A stretch of DNA of 64,000 nucleotides from Phalacrocorax aristotelis (taxonomy: Eukaryota > Chordata > Aves > Suliformes > Phalacrocoracidae), in the NCBI RefSeq assembly GCF_949628215.1, contig NC_134276.1, positions 111,576,756-111,640,755 on the forward strand, given 5' to 3'. This document shows, in pieces, positions 61,417-64,000 of the stretch (its first letter is position 1; every line of letters begins with the position of its first letter). Made by a program: the position numbers and the translations under genes. The notes under the pieces are model-generated. The model saw only the letters and a program-made list of their open reading frames with translations, ran no database searches and was not told the origin of the DNA.

Positions 61417-61684
61417 AGATCAGCATTATAATATCCCCAGGGTAGTAATAATATTATACTATTATAATAATATTATAATATTGTAATATATTATAATATA
61501 TTATAATATAATATTATTATTATAATCTCCCCAGGGAAGTGGTTGGCTCGGCCACATTGGACACCTTCAAGAGGCATCTGGGCAGGGTGCTGGGCCATCT
61601 TGTCTAGACTCTGCTCTTCCTAGAAAGGTTGGACTAGATGATCCCTGAGGTCCCTTCCAGCCTGGGATTCTGTGATTCTGTGAT
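61417..61684 (+). mobile_element. CR1 LINE 3' end, interrupted by an AT-rich expansion
   Basis: The clear part, 61527-61684, reads CTCCCCAGGGAAGTGGTTGG, ACCTTCAAGAGGCATCTGGG, GGTTGGACTAGATGATCCCT and the tail ATTCTGTGATTCTGTGAT. This is an avian CR1 subfamily distinct from the copy at 27.9 kb. Upstream, ATCAGCATTATAATATCCCC and AGGGTAGT (61419-61446) match the preceding CR1 consensus (TCAGGCATTGGAACGGGCTGCCCAGGGAAGT). A run of AT-rich sequence at 61447-61526 lies between them, and the phrase ATAATNTCCCCAGGGNAGT occurs on both sides. The CR1 therefore seems to begin at about 61417 and to have been split by the AT expansion with a short duplication. Confidence 0.85.
61447..61526. repeat. AT-rich TAATAT-type microsatellite inside CR1
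   Basis: About 80 bases that are nearly all A and T, made of ATAATATT and TATAATATAT units with only a single C and a single G. Confidence 0.85.
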
Positions 61685-62378
61685 AATATGTCCCTGCAAA
61701 ACCACTAAAGAACAGTGGTAAATGACAATAAAGTACCTCAGAATTTAAGTCAATTTTCTTTGAAATGTGGATCACTCAAAAGGATCTCTACGAATCCCAG
61801 AGGAAAAATTTCCCAGGTGGTCTACTGCATTATTTCAATTATTCGAATCAGTTTTGCTATTTTTTCCAAAGGATACTGGAAAAGACTTCTAGTGTCTTTT
61901 TGTTATGTGAGGATTCAAGTCCTGTAAGCACTCATGGGAATTTCTCAAGTAAATTCCATGCAAATTTAGATGAGGATTCCTCTTTCCTTATATTTCCTTA
62001 TATATTCCTCATATTCCTTATATCCTTATATAGAATGGACTGATGTTTCTTTTTAAATATCAACAAAATGCTAAATCCAGCACACATCTTCACTATTTGA
62101 TGCCACCTACACATCCATAGGCATTACTACAGTATTTTGAATTTCCTACATAGGGGTATTTATGCTTTTATATTTAAAAATTATCTCATGGCTTTATTCT
62201 ATATATTGGTTCATTTACTTTAAATCTGGCATTTAATAGACATGCCACTTACAGATTAAAGAGACAGTATATATTCTTTTTTTCTTGGGAAATTATAAAG
62301 AGGGGTTTTTTTACGTAAATTTTTGCCAAAATCACGAAAGACACATTTCCTTTAGAAAACCTTTCAGCAGGTAATGTG
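61685..62378. other. AT-rich non-coding DNA with a small tandem repeat
   Basis: At 61984-62031 a TTCCTTATA-type unit repeats about five times with length variation. Nothing else is recognised. Confidence 0.5.
61984..62031. repeat. Short TTCCTTATA minisatellite-like run
   Basis: TTCCTTATAT, TTCCTTATAT, ATTCCTCAT, ATTCCTTAT and ATCCTTATAT follow one another with small differences. Confidence 0.7.
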
Positions 62379-62409
62379 GCAGTGGGATTTAATTGCTATT
62401 TATATTACA
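62379..62409 (+). repeat. Unclassified dispersed repeat, copy B
   Basis: GCAGTGGGATTTAATTGCTA plus TTTATATTACA. Its partner lies at 58453-58483, about 3.9 kb away in the same orientation, and the solo LTR lies between them. The family is unknown. Confidence 0.7.
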
Positions 62410-64000
62410 GAAGTCCATAGATACACAGTCCTGGTTACAGAATCTCATTGCAGAAGATGCTGTTGAAACCCAATTCTTTCTTCATTCTCAAGATAAGTAC
62501 CTTCTGGGCCATGGCAGTGCAAAATACCTTATTCTTCTCAAGGTTGTCCTGGAAGGCTGAACTATTGCTGATTGTCTGGGTAAGATAAGCTTACAATGTG
62601 TTCCTCTTGTCTACAGAAAGCTGACTCTATAATAATTTAACCTGGGAATCAAGTAATACTTTTGGTTAGCATCAGCATGGGCAAGACTTGAACTGATGGC
62701 TTAGATTGAAGCATGCTAAATTCCACCATCAGCCACAAGATTGCAAGCTGTGCAATGAAAAAAAAAAAGAGAGAGATTTTCTGTTGTGTGGGTAGTGTGC
62801 TTTAAATGTGAGAGTCTTCCTAACTGTGGCAGTAAGCAGCTTTGAGGTAATTGCTATTTTGTGCTTCAGTTCAGAGACAGACGTTAAAATGAGTCATTGG
62901 CTTCTGTTTGTGCATTCGGAGCTGGCCCCTTTGCTTGTACAGTTTTGTTGATTTTAAAGGGACCATGTACAGACACAGCTGCTCCCAGTATAATAGGATA
63001 CGCAGCACAGAGGAGAAACATTCCCACATATTTTCCTGGTAAAAGTTTGGTGATTTTTGTATACAATTTAAGCAGTTAAATCATACAATAGCTCTAACTG
63101 CAAAGTATTCAAAATACAACAGTTCCTCTAATGATTATACAGAATACCTGGTGTTTACAATTGTACTTATTTATTTGGCATTTTGAGTAAATGCATAGTT
63201 TTTAAGAGTAGTCTTCCTCTGAGGTATCAGTTTTTTCCTTTCTTATGTTTCTTTTCAATTTACTTTTGAAATTTATGTTAGTCTTGACCACTCAGTCTGC
63301 CACGCATGGGAGAGGTATGAGCCCAAATTCTGCTGTGGGAACTCTCTGCTCTTCAGCTGCCTTTAATAGGATCACATTTTTAAAAAATAAGTCATATACT
63401 CATATAAAAATTTAGATAGAAAACTAAATTACATCAGCAGTGAAAAATCATATGACTGAAACATCAATTCTCATTTAAAAGCATTTCTTGAGACAATGCA
63501 AAATGTAATTCTATTGCTGAAGTGAGGCAAGGCTGTTCTGGGACAAAACTAATATAGGAGTCTGACAAATATTGTTAATAATCCACTGATATGTATAACT
63601 GATGAGAACAGTGTTGACAGCACCATATTGCAAAAAAGAATCATAGCCTGATGGGAACATTACAACCCATTGGTAGAAACATGCAAGAGCCTCTAATGCT
63701 GTTAGGGTTGCCACCATAGTGATGGACCAGATTCTCAGGAGCTGACATCTTCATAAATCAGCAGCTCTGTGGTACCACAACAGGTCTTCGGTTTGACTAA
63801 TATATGATTACAATTGAGGACTGTAGTACAGCAGAAATCATGCTAAGCAATAATCTATCCGTGCCGTTGACACTTTGGAGGCCAGAGGTAACAAAGGGAA
63901 CTCAGTAAGTCTGGCTGCTTCTTCTATAAGCAGTAACTATAAAATCCAGCTAAATTGAAAAGCCATTTAATATCGAAAAACAATACTGCATGTGTCTATT
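62410..64000. other. AT-rich non-coding DNA, nothing firm recognised
   Basis: A poly-A run lies near 62758-62768. A GAGCCCAAATTCTGCTGT phrase near 63318 resembles the end of an old amniote repeat but is too short to call. Confidence 0.5.

Noticed and set aside
63300-63375. GAGCCCAAATTCTGCTGT as an old amniote repeat end
   Set aside because: The match is under 20 bases and the expected inverted partner is not seen.
1-64000. CRISPR array, operon, toxin system or other prokaryotic feature
   Set aside because: No regularly spaced repeats, no dense coding and no ribosome-binding-site-led frames. The repeat content is clearly that of a bird.

Overview
The window looks like bird nuclear DNA from a gene-poor region, either intergenic or deep intronic. 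Three kinds of evidence support this. First, there are CR1 LINE 3' ends with the short (ATTCTATGAT) or (ATTCTGTGAT) tails typical of avian CR1. Second, there are two solo endogenous-retrovirus LTRs of types I remember as abundant in neoavian genomes. Third, there are worn MIR-type SINEs and archaic CR1 pieces of the kind shared by birds, turtles and crocodiles. The sequence is AT-rich by eye and CpG-poor, with scattered GC-richer islands. I did not identify an intact protein-coding gene, tRNA, rRNA or CRISPR array. The open frames found are short and mostly behave as chance frames.

Layout. A GC-rich stub (1-190) lies at the left edge. A long GC-rich solo LTR follows at 864-2000. From 2 to 24 kb the DNA is mostly unique-looking and AT-rich, with four faint MIR fragments (about 11.3, 12.7, 15.3 and 16.1 kb) and an unassigned GC-richer island at 21.1-21.66 kb. 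An archaic CR1 C-terminal fragment lies at 24.17-24.36 kb, a TG/TA microsatellite at 27.2-27.3 kb and a younger CR1 3' end at 27.88-28.39 kb. At 34.6-35.6 kb there is about 1 kb of archaic CR1 ORF2 on the minus strand, still showing the reverse transcriptase YADD motif. A CR1 tail at 36.7 kb and a MIR at 37.4 kb follow. A 109-bp near-palindrome sits at 40.31-40.42 kb. A second archaic CR1 segment of about 1 kb, on the plus strand, lies at 47.6-48.65 kb.

The only host-gene homology I recognise is at 52.59-52.83 kb. It is an 80-codon piece of DNAJC7 (TPR2) with no introns, cut at both ends, and probably a retrocopy fragment. Further right are a perfect solo LTR with 5-bp target duplications (59608-60175), a CR1 3' end interrupted by an AT-rich expansion (61417-61684), and a small unclassified dispersed repeat (58.45 and 62.38 kb).

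No genes here work together as a system. The window is a record of layered retroposition: MIR and archaic CR1 oldest, avian CR1 next, LTRs and the DNAJC7 piece later. I found no convincing new biological system. The items most worth following up are the 109-bp palindrome, the DNAJC7 fragment, the AT-split CR1 and the unassigned GC-richer islands.
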